Below, piece after piece: positions 20,555-35,992 of a stretch of 64,000 nt of DNA (position 1 is its first letter; every line of letters begins with the position of its first letter). Below the pieces are notes generated by a model. It was not told where the DNA came from, did no database searches, and saw only the letters and a list, made by a program, of their open reading frames with translations. This stretch comes from Botrytis cinerea B05.10. Lineage: Eukaryota > Ascomycota > Leotiomycetes > Helotiales > Sclerotiniaceae. Position numbers and translations under genes: made by a program. The stretch covers positions 2,193,610 through 2,257,609 of the forward strand of contig NC_037322.1 in NCBI RefSeq assembly GCF_000143535.2, in the 5' to 3' direction.

Positions 20555-22326
20555 ATGGCAGAAAACTCGAACTACCATTACATTATAGTCGGTGGCGGTA
20601 TTGCCGGCTCGGTATTAGCATCTCGCCTTCACGAAAAGCATCCTGCTTTGGCCATTCTTCTCATAGAGGCAGGACCAGATGTCACCAATAATCCGTTGGT
20701 GACCGACTCAGCGAACGGACCATTCCTCGTAGGCTCCGAATTAGATTGGGGATACCCTACGGTTCCACAGCGTCATCTAAACAACAGAGTCTTGCCAAAT
20801 AACGCAGGAAAAGCTCTAGGTGGAGGATCAGCTATCAACGCAGGTAAGTTCATATTCGAAATATGCTACCGATCTTGAATTGTGCTGAGATCCCATTCAG
20901 GTGGGTGGATACGCGGCGACGCAAATGATTACAATGCGTGGGGAAAGCTGGTCAATGATCCCAGATGGAGCTATGATGGACTTCTACCATACTTTCGTCG
21001 GACCGAACATTATCACAAGCCAGGCCTTGAGACCCAACATGGCTATGAAGGGCCTCTTTACACCCAATCGGCCTCATCTACCAGCCGTAATTATCCTTTG
21101 CGCGAAAATATTCGAAGGGCATGGGAGTCCGTAGGCGTTGAGTATAACAGCGATGCTAATTCAGGTTCACCCCAGGGACTTGGAGAGCTCGTGGAAAATC
21201 GCAAAAATGGCCAACGACAAGTTGCGAGCGCAGTTTATCCACTCACTGGTACTCACGTAATGACTTCGACCCTAGTGGCACGCGTGCTCACCGATACCCG
21301 GGAATCGACTCCAAAGGCCACAGGCGTTGAACTCGCAGACGGCAGGAAAATTACTGCCATTAAGGAAATCATTCTCTCGGCTGGTGCATACCGCACCCCT
21401 CAGATCTTGTTGCTCTCCGGAATTGGGCCTTCAGAAGAATTAGAGAAGCATAGTATTGATCAAATAGTTGATGCGCCTCACGTCGGACAAAATTTGCATG
21501 ATCACATGTCCGTAGCTCAATGGTGGAAATTGAAAAACCCAGAAGCTGGATATGCTCTCGGATCCCCCTTATTTAACAATCCCAACTTTGCAAAAGGTAC
21601 ACCTTTAGATTGGGTCGTTACATGCGGAGTGCCTCTTGAGGGACTCAAAGCCGCTTTGGCCAAAGATGAGGGGACAGTAGATAATTCTCACCCGCTTCTT
21701 AGCCCAGCCCGGTCTCATGTAGAATGCTTGACTGTCTACGTTGGAGCAAATAAATTCGAGCCCGTCATACCTATGGACGGAAGCCACATCACGACAGTAG
21801 TTCTTGGTGGTCTTCCGACTTCGAGGGGAATCGTCAAATTGGCATCGATTGATCCGACCGTAGCACCAATCATCGATCCAAATTATTTCTCGACGGAAGC
21901 TGATCGATATGTGTTGCGCACAGGACTGAGAAAAACGATGGAGGTCATGTTAGACACCACAGAAGGGCAGAATCTGATAGAGACGGAAACTGTAGCGTCA
22001 GGAGAGAAACCATTAGATTGGATGGCCAGGGATGATGAGATTGACGAACGCATCAAAGCACGTGGAAAGTACGTACATCTTTTATTCATCTAAAAGGAAT
22101 CTGCATTAACTTTATCAACAGGACTGTCTATCACCCTGCCGGAACTGCTGCTATGGGTCGAGTCGTAGATGGCAATTTGCGTGTATACGGAGTCCAAGGA
22201 CTACGTGTCGTTGATGCTAGTGTAATCCCTTTGCCTATTACGGCTCATTATCAAGCTTGCACTTATGCTCTCTCTGAGCAAGCAGCTGAAATTATTGGGT
22301 CTAGCTTTGAATCTTGTGCGAATTAG
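20555..22326 (+). CDS. GMC-family FAD-dependent oxidoreductase (no signal peptide)
   Basis: Flavoenzyme of the glucose-methanol-choline family (alcohol/choline/aryl-alcohol oxidation). Three exons: 20555-20843, 20901-22068 and 22122-22326; 553 aa, phases consistent. FAD-binding GGGIAGS at residues 13-19 directly follows a short N-terminus, then LIEAG (ribose-binding acid), the family signature GKALGGGSAINAG spanning intron 1, and the second signature ILSAGAYRTPQ. Catalytic region: VYHPAGTAAMG in exon 3 with the active-site His, and ITAHYQAC with the second His. No secretion signal, so probably intracellular. Start: first ATG after a TATA-like motif, context agccATGG. Substrate unknown. It lies 585 bp before another, secreted-type GMC gene. 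Confidence 0.92.
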
Positions 22327-22944
22327 ATGGACTAAACAGTGAGACAGGCAGGCAACATTTTGGTTCTAAGAGCCCGTAAGGTTGATGTAGTTTCCCATCT
22401 ATTAAATAGTATTTACTTCCTCGAGAAATTAAAGAATTGCAGTATTTCGGGGCAGTGAAAGCCCTGCAAGAATTGAGCTTAGACGAATCCATGTGATGAT
22501 ATACAAAATCTAATGGAGTATTTCCACCCAAAGATTTGTGGCAATAACAGAATATTATTCCGTGCATCCATCTTGCAAGATATGCCACAAAGAGATGCAA
22601 TCCAGGTGATACATAACGCGAGAGATTGTTTGAAAAGACTATTGTTTACAAGGATCCCAGTAAAGGTTTGATTGATCCGAAAAATTTAGTGGATTCGATG
22701 TATTTAGCGCGGAAATGTTGCTGGAAAGTAACGTGGTTCACATGGATGCCCGGGACTACTAAGTACTTCGATGCAACCTAAAATCCATTGGATTTCATGC
22801 CTGTAATCAGCCCATTCATTTCAATTAATCCCATCATTGAATTGTGAATTGACATAGTATATAAGGGATGCAAATTGTATTGAAATTGCTCGATCGATCA
22901 ATTTCTCTTATATGAGATACGAATTACTCTATTCTTTCTCAATC
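22327..22944. promoter_or_regulatory. Intergenic promoter of the second GMC gene
   Basis: Holds no gene. A TATA box (tatataag, 22858-22865) lies 54 bp before the ATG at 22912 and 87 bp before the ATG at 22945, consistent with a fungal promoter. Confidence 0.55.
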
Positions 22945-24896
22945 ATGCAGACTTATTCTCTTCCACATATACTCTTTATACTGACGTCAACAATCGCATA
23001 TGTTGAAGCAGGTAGCGCAACTCGGGGTCGCATACCATCTAGTGGTTTTGGTACACCTGGGGTCGATGCATCATACGACTATGTTGGTAAGAAATCTCCA
23101 CCCTTTATACAGAAGACACAATTTAATCGCAAATGATGTCTAGTAATTGGCGGAGGTACTGCTGGTATCACACTTGCCTCACGGCTTGCCGAAAATTCCA
23201 ACGCATCGGTGGCAATCGTCGAAGCCGGAGGATTCTATGAGGTAGACAACGGAAACTTCAGCGTCGTACCTGGCCTCGCATTATCTGCTCCATTTCTGGG
23301 AACCGCGGTACCTTTTCAGCAGCAGCCTCTTGTGGACTGGGGACTAGTTTCAACTGCGCAGGCTGGTGCTGGCGGTCGGCAGATTCATTATGCGCAAGGC
23401 AAAACTTTAGGTGGTAGTTCGGCCTTGAATTCTATGGCATTTCATCGGGCAACAAATGGCACATATCAGCGATGGGCAGATATCGTGGGGGATGAATCCT
23501 ACACTTTCGCCAATCTATTGCCTTATTTCAAGAAATCGGTCCAACTGACGCCACCCAACCTGGCAAAGCGCAACACCCCTAACGCGACAACTGTATATGA
23601 TCCAAGCGTTTTCAGCAAATTTGGTGGACCCTTGCAGGTATCCTGGGGAAACTGGGTTGACCCTCCTTTCACGTGGTTTCAAAAAGCTTTCAAAGCAATT
23701 GGTCTACCAATTAGTCCAGTAAACTTCAACAGCGGCATTCTTTTTGGATACGCGGCCTGGATTCCCTCGACTATATCTCCAATTGATGCTACTCGCTCGT
23801 CCTCGCAATCTTCTTTCCTGGCTCAATCAATTGAGTACCCAAACTTGGTGGTTTACACTCAGGCCAGAGCAAATCGAGTATTCTTCAATGGCACCGTTGC
23901 AACAGGGGTTTCTGTCGCAACACAGGGCGTAAACTTCACTATATCAGCCAAGAAAGAAGTTATTCTCTCAGCGGGAGTATTTCATACGCCTCAACTATTG
24001 ATGTTATCAGGTATGTCTATATTATCCTAGGGTTAGTTATTGCAGATCCAGGTTGATTGACTTTTTGTGTTCAAGGTATTGGACCAAATGCAACTTTGTC
24101 AGAATATGAAATCCCTATCATATCTGACCTATCTGGCGTGGGTCAAAATTTGTGGGATCAGATTATATTTCCTGTCGCCCACGCGATGGATGTCCCGACC
24201 GGGGCAGAACTCATTACGGAACCTCAATACTCCCAGAACACCTTGCAGCAATATTTGAATCATGCTACTGGTCCTCTGAGCTCGGAGAACGGCTTTATCG
24301 CGTTTGAGAAGACCCCCCAAACTCTGAGAAGTAACTTCACCTCAGCGGCGCTCTCGGATTTGGCTTCATTCCCCTCTGATTGGCCGGAAGTTGAATATGT
24401 CTCGAACAGTGGAGTAGGCGTAGGCTATATACTCGCCACACTGACAGCTTCGTTATCAAGAGGCAACGTCACGATTGCGAGTGCAGATGCTTCTGTTCCG
24501 CCAGTGGTCAACCTGGGATGGTTGAGTGATCCAAACGATACAGATGCTCAAGTGGCTGTCGCAGCAGTAAAGCGTATACGACAAGCTTGGTCTTCAATTT
24601 CCGCAATCACTATAGGCTCCGAATTGGTCCCAGGACCCAACATAACAACAGATGCAGCAATTCTGGCTTATATACGTGAATCGACTTCAACAATTTATCA
24701 TGCGGCTGCGACATGTAGCATGGGCAAGCTTGGCGCTCCGGGTGCCGTCGTCGACTCTGAGGCTCGTGTGTTTGGTGTACAGGGATTGCGAGTTGTTGAT
24801 AATTCTGTGATACCTTTTGCAGTACCGGGGCATCCACAATCTACTGTGTACATGTTAGCAGAAAAAATTGCTGATATCATTCTTCATGGGAAGTAA
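22945..24896 (+). CDS. Secreted GMC-family FAD-dependent oxidoreductase
   Basis: GMC oxidoreductase with a signal peptide (MQTYSLPHILFILTSTIAYV, cleavage probably near VEAGS). Three exons: 22945-23086, 23144-24010 and 24076-24896; 609 aa. An in-frame ATG at 22912 would add 11 residues; I prefer 22945 because it gives a canonical signal peptide. Seen: YDYVVIGGGTAG (FAD site, across intron 1), IVEAGG, GKTLGGSSALNSM, ILSAGVFHTPQLL, and the catalytic C-terminus YHAAATCSMG plus GHPQSTVY with both active-site histidines. Several Asn-Xaa-Ser/Thr sites fit a secreted glycoprotein. It resembles aryl-alcohol oxidase/patulin-type dehydrogenases rather than the neighbouring GMC gene, so this is not a simple recent tandem duplicate. 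Confidence 0.92.
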
Positions 24897-25338
24897 GTTT
24901 GACAACTGTACACAAGTTACGGGCGCATTTATTCATATATTACTGTTTTACCCATAATTTGATGCTGCTTTAAGGAAACACAGCTAAGTAATCAAGAGAT
25001 GACAGCTATTTGAAATGTTTAAGAACTAAAAAGATGTGTCTAAGTATAACTTGGTATATTGAAAGTCCGGTTTCAACATAGGAAAATGTCTAATATTCAT
25101 TCATCACAGAAAAGGCATATGAATCACCTATTTCTTATATCATCTTCTCCTCAAATTTTAACAAGTCACCTCGGGCCTAGAAAAGATATAAAGAGAGAAC
25201 TATCAATTCGAATTAAGTATACGCGTATTTTATAAAAAGCTAGATACAATGAAGTTGACTATATCAATCGTTTTGATTACTTAATACACGTGACTTCCTT
25301 AGCGGGCTTTCTGGCCTCACTTCACTTTATCTTTTATA
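24897..25338. other. 3' flank of the GMC gene
   Basis: Probable 3' UTR and spacer; no gene seen. Composition drifts to AT-rich towards the repeat at 25339. Confidence 0.5.
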
Positions 25339-26485
<1,147 letters not shown>

Positions 26486-27176
26486 TAAAATTTTATATAT
26501 CTTAAAAAAAAGAAAAAAAGCTTCTATGAATCCACAATCTGAAAAGTTCTTTTTCCTCGACGCCTAGTGATAACTAATATTAACAGATAGTATATCTTTA
26601 AAGTCGACTAAGTAGATTAAGTATCTTTAGTTCCTAGGCTTTCAGTGATAGTCAGGGCGCGTTCGAATTAATTTTCTCTATATTTGAAGAAATAATTAGA
26701 ATGATAAGGATAGTAGTTATCGAAGCTGATATATATATGACGTAGTTTATCAGCATATAGCTCATATAATTATATGACCCACCTAAAAATATATATAAAA
26801 TTCGTTTGTGCGTAATTTTATACTGCCTTTATTTATTAATATGATTTGAGTTTTTAAGAATATTATTATATATATTTATACGAATAATATAAAAATTCAA
26901 TTTTCTTTTCAAAATTCAAATTAATATCAAAAATATATAAGAAAAAGTGTTTTTGTAACGCAAAGTGTAACAGTTTCGAGCTATAAATTAAGTGTATAAA
27001 AAAAACTAAATATAATAAATATCTTATTTTTATTATTAATAATAAAGCTTTCTAATGCTTTACTATCTGATAGTAACTAATTTATTAATATTGACTGATA
27101 TTTAGGGTTCTTAGGATTAAATATATATATATATATATATATACATATTTTCAGAATCTAGAAAATATTTTAGATT
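26486..27176. other. AT-rich flank before the transposon nest
   Basis: No gene. Contains a (TA)n run at about 27122-27143. A block near 26505-26575 is the inverted counterpart of 16404-16470. It ends at the GAATA target duplication (27177-27181). Confidence 0.5.
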
Positions 27177-27181
27177 GAATA

Positions 27182-27757
27182 TGTTACGACGGATTAGTAA
27201 CAGGCTATAGAATCACTAATGTATAGGCTATAATAATATTATAGGTCTTAATAATTCAATTATAGTATATTAGGGGATATTAAACATTTAAAAAAAGCCT
27301 CAAATATATATATAATATTAGTTATAGAATATTCTAGAAATATAAAATATAATTTCTAAAATAATAAATTCTAGAAAATATTGAATATAATTTTATAAAC
27401 TTTTTATAAAATTATATTAATAATATTTTAGAGAATTAATTCTAGAATAAAAGAATAAGCTAGAATATTAAAAATTATAAAATTAATATTCTATAATAGA
27501 TGGCTTAAAAATAATAATGCTTTAAAAACAACCAACTATTTTAATTATTTAAGTGAGATAAAGATTTATATAAGGAAATAAATTTTATTATAATATAAAA
27601 CTTTATATTTAAAATAATAATTATTAATTTTATTATTATAATTACAAAAATTACAATTAATTATAATTTTATTGAATTTCTATTTAAAGTTTAATCTAAA
27701 TTATTTTAAGAAATCTCTAGATATTTCTATATAACCTTAAAAATAGTTTTTATAATA
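27182..27757 (+). repeat. 5' LTR of chromovirus copy 2
   Basis: 576 bp; the first roughly 60 bases are barely mutated (TGTTACGACGGATTAGTAAC), then heavy RIP-like decay. Confidence 0.92.
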
Positions 27758-28481
27758 TTTTAAATATTATTTTTATTTTAAAATACTGATTCAATAATTA
27801 ATTATTAATATAATACTTAGAATTATTATTATAAATTAGTTTCCCAAAAATTTTAATAATATTAAAATAATTAATATTTTAAAGGAGATTATTATTAATA
27901 AAACTTTTAAAATTATTTTATTAAATAAATACCAAGATAATCAATAAGAGTTTAATACTTTTCTCTTATAATTTAAAATCTATTTTTAATTTAATAAAGA
28001 TAAATTTATTATTAAAGAATTTAAAAATATATAGATTATATTATATCTTTTAAATAAAATAATTAAATAAATTCAATTATATTTGTATAATTATTTCGAA
28101 TATAATGATAAGAATTGTATATAATTTATTCAAATAATTTTCAATAATTTTGAAAAATTTAAAATAAAGATTTATAGAATCTTCGGAAATTTTAATAAAT
28201 TAAAAATAATAAAAAATAAAATCTTTAATTTCAAATAAATAAAATTAACATTAAAATATATTATAGAATTTCGAAAATATATTGAAATAATTAAACAGAA
28301 TAAAATTATTATTATAAATTATTATTATAAAAAACTCAAATCAAAAATCAAATTAAAATTAAAAAGATTTATTGAAAATATAAATTTGAATAATTTAATT
28401 TAAGATTTTATTGAATTAGATAATCGTTTTTATAAATATCAATAAAACTAAAAATTATATAAATCTTAAGGAAATTAAAAG

Positions 28482-28646
28482 TGTTGATATTACTATAGGG
28501 ATGGTGAAGTCAATATAGTATTATAGTTTATACTATTGTAATATTACTTAAGACTTTAAAAGCTAGGATTACAAAATATATATTGTTATAATATTGAAAA
28601 ACGTTAGTATAAATATTAATATAGTTATATAATCTCTATTTCGATA
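28482..28646 (-). repeat. LTR of the copia-like element (left copy)
   Basis: 165 bp, RIP-mutated version of the right LTR. Confidence 0.88.
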
Positions 28647-31600
28647 TTAGTAATTCTTTAAAATCATTAATAATATATCCTTTTAATTAATTCCTTAAAT
28701 TTCTTTATATAATTACTTTCCTTTCTAATCTTACATTCCTTTATATAACCATCTTCCTTTCTAATCTTATACTCCCCTTACCATACCTTTTAATCTTTAT
28801 CAACCCATTCTATAATCTTAATTATAATAATATTATTATCGATCAGATTCTTGAATACTTAACATAGTTTTGATTTAATTATTATATTTATAGGATTAAA
28901 TTCTCTATCAATTCATTTGATTTCCACAATCTCTTATTTCTTATATACTTTTCAAATCACTATAAGATTAATTATTAATATCTTTTCATTAATAATATTA
29001 AACTTTATAAAACAATTATAAAATAATTTAAAATCGATATATATAATTAATAATATTTTATATACTGAAAAGATCTTATCAACTATACCTTTAATTATTA
29101 TATTGATATTGAATCCTAAAACTATTTTATAAAGTTTTAAAACTAATATACTTTTAATAACTCTTTTACATTTAATTAATAATTAATAAATAATATTAGC
29201 TTTATTATACTTATTTATTAATATAATAATATATTCTATTTGAAAGAATAAATCTTTATTATTAATAAAAAAAGTATTAATGAATATAATCAATTTGAAA
29301 AAATTTATATAAAATAATATAAATTACAATTCTCTTTTTGAATTATCGATTTACTATTGAATATACTTATTAAGAATATTAACATCCTCTTCCTTTAAAT
29401 TAATTATTTATATAATAAAGGAAAGATTGAAAGCTATTTCTAATTGATATATAATTATAATATATATTCTACAAATATATTATATAATATACTAATTCTT
29501 TGTTGTTATTGATTTTCTTAATTTTTTATAGATTTTATATATATTAAAAGATTCTGTTTTAATAAATCATAAATTCTTATATTACTTTTATTGATTAAAA
29601 TAGATTGATTTATTTTTGTATTGAGTGATTAGATTTTTATTGAATTTAAATAGTATATTTGATATCAGTGTTTTATATTCTTTTGTTATAAACTTTGCAT
29701 TTTTAAATTCAATTTGCTTATAATTTGCAAACTTCTTATTAATAATAATAAAAGTATTATTTATTTGAAATCCTATAATATTAAATATTATATTATTTTT
29801 GATTGTATATAAAAGATATGAATCATATATTGATTATATTATTTTGAGAATATCAATATAATACTTATAATAGATATTGAATCAATAATTACCTTTTTCC
29901 AGAACATTATATAATGATTATATAATTTACAAAATAAAGTTTTTAAAAACATTTATTTTTATTAGTAATTATACATAAAATTTTCAAACTAAATTAAATA
30001 CCGATTATATATATATTTAAATAATATTACAAATACTTATAATTATTTTATTCTTAAATAACATTATTATTACAAATAATATAATATATTAACTAATATA
30101 TTATATAATAGATAATTATATTAAAACAATACTCTTCCCTTAATCCTTTTATATTTGTATAATTAATCAAAATTTTAGAAATGCCTTATTAATTCCTTTA
30201 TTCTTAATCTTATTAATAAATTATAAATTAAATATTTTTATATTCTTAGATATATTTATGAATTTGATGAATCGAAATATATCATTTTCTATTAATTCAT
30301 TAATCTTCTTTTGTTTTGATTTAATAAAAATCATAGATATTAGAAATATAATTAATACTGTATAATATTTAATATATTCGATATTATCAATTTCATTTTT
30401 GTTTGAAAAATAAAATGCTAAATTCGATAATGTTTTGTATTCTTTATTTTTATTGGAAAAGAATATTTATATATTTATATAAGTTTATAATAATTATATT
30501 AATAGAATTCTGATTTATAAAAGATTACAATCTTATAAGCTATTAATTTTATTTGAAAGGGATTCTTTATTATTAAAAGAAGACTATATAATTTTACAAA
30601 CTTTTTACAAAGTTATATTATTAGGGTTTTTTTATAAAATAATCTCTTTATCTTTTTATTATATAGATTCAATATATTCAGATTCTTTTTGGAATTAATT
30701 TTATTCTTTTTTGATATAAGATTTAATCTAGATAGTATAAAACTTTATTAATTCATTTAATAATTTTATAATATATATTTAATTTCTAATATCTAATAAA
30801 TAATATAGCTTTATTCAATTCTTATATTCTCTTTATATTCAGATTTTCGAATTAATAAATAAATTATATAAAGTTATTATAAATGATTTATTATATTAAT
30901 TTAAAGTATTTAAAATTCATTATATAGTTTATAATTTATTAATCTCATTTATCGCTTTTCTAATTACAGATTATTATTATAGAATTATAAGTATTAGTAA
31001 ATCCAAATTGACTATTTAAGGATATACTTCGAAAATTAAAAGTATTGAAATTAATCTATTTGATTCTATAATATCGTTTATTACTTTTATAATTATTTAT
31101 AATATTATTTTTTTATTATTGAACTTTTTAATTTATTAATAATAATAATATATATATATTTAATAATTATATAATATTATTCAACTATATTAATTAACTA
31201 ATAAGCTTTAATTAAAATGCTTTTTATTTTTATTAATATAATTATTATATATTAAATAAACTTCTTATTAATGAAATTTTTTTCAATATTATATATAATA
31301 TAATTCAATAAATCAATATATATATTCATCCAACACTTCCTAAGTATATCAAATATATACTTTGTATTAATATTTATTAATTATTATGCTATTTGAAATC
31401 ACATATCTTTATTAATAATATATAGAATTGAATTAATATTAATATATATCATATTTATTATAATAGAGTAATTGAAATCGATATTATTTTTTAGATTGAA
31501 TTTGAATCGATTAAGAGATTTATTATGTTTCTGATAGTATTAATAGAATTTAGTAAATTTATTAATCTTTTATTACAAGATATTATTATAGCTGATTCGT

Positions 31601-34600
31601 TATAGTATTTATAAGAGTTTATAAGCTAATAGATAACTAAAGCAATAATATAGATATTATAATTCTATATTAGTAAGATAATATTTATTATTATCAATAA
31701 TTTGTTATGTAAATTGTTGAATATTTATATATTATAAGAATATTGTATATTTATTTTGGTGAATATATAAAAAGCTCCTTCCTATTTTATTTATTATTAT
31801 TATATTAATAATATTGTTATAATATATATCAAGTTTATACATATCTTTAAGTAATAATAAGAATAATATTTCTATATTTATAATATAGAATTCAATAATT
31901 TCTAATAATAAATCGAAATGAAATAAGTTTATTAATTTAGCTCTGTTGATTTCAAATATTACATTAGCGATTCCTGTTTTGCTTTTATTTAGTGGTATAT
32001 TTTCAATGATTATCTTATATATTATATATTATTTATAGCCAATTGTAAATCATTCTATAATAGCTATATCGATAATAATGCTTTGAAATTCTCTTACATT
32101 GTATTTGCTAATATAGATCGTTTTTTCTTTATAAATTCAATATATTAAAATATATTCAAAGATTTTATTATTTAAATTTATTATAATCTCTTTATTATTT
32201 ATAAATTCAATATAAATGATAAAACTTGAATATAATTCTTATATAAATGATTTTTGTAATTCGAATTGTATAAAATAGATTACTACTTCGCTATTAATAT
32301 TCAAATCGGTATTTTCATTATCATCTTAATTAGATTCTTTATATTCAATAAGGAATTACTCAAAGCTTTTAATAAAATTATTTCTATTTTTGAATTACTT
32401 CTTATATTTGCTTTTTGATTTATTACACTCCTCCTTACTATATTGAATCAATCAATAATCCTTTTTTCTATAAACAAAACACTTCTTTTTTATTTATGAT
32501 TTGAATAAACGATAATCATTATATCTAAAACCTTTCTAATTATATCCATTTCAATTATATTAATATTTATAATCAATATAGAATATTATAATTTTATTTA
32601 TATAAGATTATTTCTATATTATTTTAGTTGATTATAACTTTTTAAAAAAACTTAATATATTTCTTATAAGGCGAAAGCAAACAATAGAATATATTAATAT
32701 TAATATATATATATTAACAATTTTCTAATACAATAATTTATCAATTCTCATTATTAAATTGAATCCTTTATGTAAATAATAAAGCTTTATTATTATCAAT
32801 TGTAAATAGTGATTTATCGATTTGCTAGTATTATTTAATTCTATTATAACACTCTTAAATGTAATATCTTTTTATTATTATATAAGATTACATTTGTATT
32901 CTAGATCTTCAAATGTAATCTCTATTATTCAATAAATCTCTTTTATTATATCAGATATATTATCTAAATTTGTATAATAGAAATCAAATACAATCTCAAT
33001 GAACATTATAGGAAATACTTTCGATAATAGGTATTCAAATAAATCGATTCATTAATAATTATTAATAAATATTGAATACTTATAAATGAAATTATTATTT
33101 TATTCATTATATTTGTTAGCTTTTTTATAAAGCTTTATAAAGTTTCCTAATAATTATCCAATATTAATAACTCTTTATAATATTCTGAATAAATCATTTT
33201 GAATATTATTATTATATTTAGAATTATCTCTATTATATTCTCCTCCATTCCCTCCACTATCATTACCTCTATCATTATTATTGAAATCGTTATTACTATC
33301 ATTCAATTCTTTATTTGAATATCTGCTTCGATATATATACTAATACATATATTATTAATTTGGATTATATTAATTATAATATTGTTTTTATTATTGAAGT
33401 AATTATTATAATAGTGGATTATTATAATAAAAAGATAATACTTTTAAGAATTGATTAAAATTGATTTGAAATGGTTTTGATATTAAACCAATAAATTCTT
33501 GAAATGTTGAAAATAATAATAGTTTTTTAAGATTGTAATATTAATATATAATTGATTCATTTTCTAATATAAAGTTTGAGAGTTATAGAAGTATTTTTTA
33601 TTATAAAAATGTTTTTGATTATAATTTTATTAATATTTTATATTCAATATCAATATCTTTATTTTTATTAGTTTTATTTAAATATTATAATATAGCAATT
33701 AATTATAATAGAATGTATATATTGAATTCTAAAAGATTAATATATAGGTTTTTTATTTGAAATATTTCAAAGTTTTTAAATAATATATATAGTTTTTCAA
33801 TTACGATTTTTTATTATATACTTTTTAATTGAAATATAAATTCCTTTTCAAAAATCGCTTTAATAATCTCTTTAAATATTTATATTTTATAAAATAATTA
33901 ATATATATCAATTAAAACTTTATAAATTGATTGAATTATATATTCTTTTAATTTATTAATATATATTTTATATAAATATAATTTGTATTTGAGTTTATAT
34001 AAAGTATATATATTAATTTATAAAAAATATACTAATATAAATTTATCGAATATAAGATAATAATTTAATTACAACTTTTAATTATAATAATTCTAATATT
34101 GATATTTATAAACCTTATATTTAATGAAATCTTTAATCTTTTTTATATTTGTATTTTATATATTAATAAAATGATATATTTATTTTTATAATAACTCCTT
34201 ATATTTTTTAATTATAATAATTAATATTATTTTCGATTCAATATTTGAAATAGAATTCTTTAATATATATTTCTTTATTTAAAAGGATTCTAAAAAAACT
34301 TTTATTATTTTATAAATAACAATTAAATAATAATAAGAAAATTAATAATATAAATATAAATGAAATACAACTTTGCAAAAAGTTTGCAAAATTATATTAT
34401 ATATAATATTATTAAACTCAAACTAATATTATTAATTTCTACTTCTTTAATATATATTATAAAAAAAAATCAAATATAAATTAAAATTAATATAAGAATC
34501 ATTACTATATTATCAACTTCTTTCAATAATATAGATATCAAACCATATTGAATTAATATTTATATAAGAACTACTATTACATTGTTATCGATTCTTATTT

Positions 34601-34739
34601 ATATAAAAACAGATATCAAATTGCAATAAATTAATATAAAAGCTTATATTTCTTTAAAAAAATACTAATCTTAATTATAAATATATATTACACTTGAAAT
34701 TAAAATGCTAGACTTTTGATCTATAATATTATTGATCAA

Positions 34740-34902
34740 TATTGATATTATTATGGGGATAGTAAAGTCAATATAATATTATAATTTATATTATTATAAT
34801 ATTACTTAAGGCTCTAAAAACTAGGATTATGAAATGTATTGCTGTAGTGCTGAAAGGCGCTAGCGCAAGCGCTAGCACGGTCACATGATCCCTATCCCGA
34901 CA
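34740..34902 (-). repeat. LTR of the copia-like element (right copy)
   Basis: 163 bp; retains a GC-rich palindromic stretch (gcgctagcgcaagcgctagc, 34858-34877) that RIP has removed from the left copy. Confidence 0.88.
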
Positions 34903-35793
34903 AAAAGTAAGAATATTATTGTAAGAATGAAAATAGATTATGTTATAATTTATAGAGATATAAAAACTTTATAGAATTAGATATTATGTATTTTATAAAT
35001 GGGAATAATAATTTAGAAAAAAAAAAAAAATGAAAAAATAATTTATATTTTGAATATAAAAAAGTAAGATATTAAATAATAAATTATTAAAATAAAAAAA
35101 TAAAAGGAAAAGGAAACAATTTCAAATTTAAATTTAATAAAAGTTAATTCAATATTACTTTTGTAATTTTAGAAAATCTAATTAAATTTAAAAATATTAA
35201 GATTTTTATTATTAACAAATTCTAATAATTATTAAAAAAATTATTATAAGATTAAAAGAATATAAATATAATAAATATATGAAAATAAAAGTATTATAAA
35301 ATCCCAATATTTTTTGTAATAAAAAAAAATTATTAAAATAAAATAAAAACAAATTATATTAAAATAAGTTAAATAGTTTATTATAATAAATTTTATAAAA
35401 TCTATCAATCAAATAAAAAAGCAATCAAATAATTTTTTAAAAATAAAAAGATAAAGAATTATTAGAATAATATAATATATAAGAATTTAATTTTTAATAT
35501 AATTTTATAAGAAGTTTACAAAATTATTTAATAATTAAATATTATAGAATAGATAGAATAAATATATTATAAAATTTAAATAAATAAATATATATAATTA
35601 ATTATAATAGATTTAAAAGCTATAGGAAATTTTATTATATTGAAAGTTATAAAGTATTTGAAAATATTATTTTAAATAAAATAATATTCTTATTAATTAT
35701 AATTAATTAATAGATAATTAATAAGATTTGATAAAAAGATTTTATAAAAAATAATCTCAATATAAATAAATATAATTCAATATATAGAAATAA

Positions 35794-35992
35794 TGTGAGA
35801 GTGAAAACACGTGACTTTAGGGTCACGTGTTACCAACATTTAGTATTTATAGCCTCACTTCTATAAACCTAAAAACATTATCGCATTTTCTACCTTCTAA
35901 AATTATCTCCTAAAGAATTAAATATTTAGCTTTTACTATTTCTTTTATTTTATTATTACAATATAACAATTCACCCCATTTTATTACATATA
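35794..35992 (+). repeat. 5' LTR of the large element, first part
   Basis: Begins TGTGAGAGTGAAAAC; includes the perfect palindrome arms CACGTGAC/GTCACGTG (35808-35829). Continues at 44460-44531 after the DNA transposon. Confidence 0.9.

Larger units (their letters stand above)
28482..34902 (-). mobile_element. Ty1/copia-like LTR retrotransposon, RIP-destroyed, inserted in copy 2 gag
   Basis: LTRs at 28482-28646 (165 bp) and 34740-34902 (163 bp); on the minus strand they start TGTCGGGATAGGG and end in CA. TSD AAAAG at 28477-28481 and 34903-34907. The flanks join perfectly into chromovirus gag. The roughly 6.1-kb interior is full of stops. The assignment to copia and to the minus strand rests on a decayed zinc-knuckle-like segment at about 32430-32490, read right to left and placed towards the right LTR as a gag should be. 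LTR boundaries and TSD are strong; the class is moderate. Confidence 0.78.
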
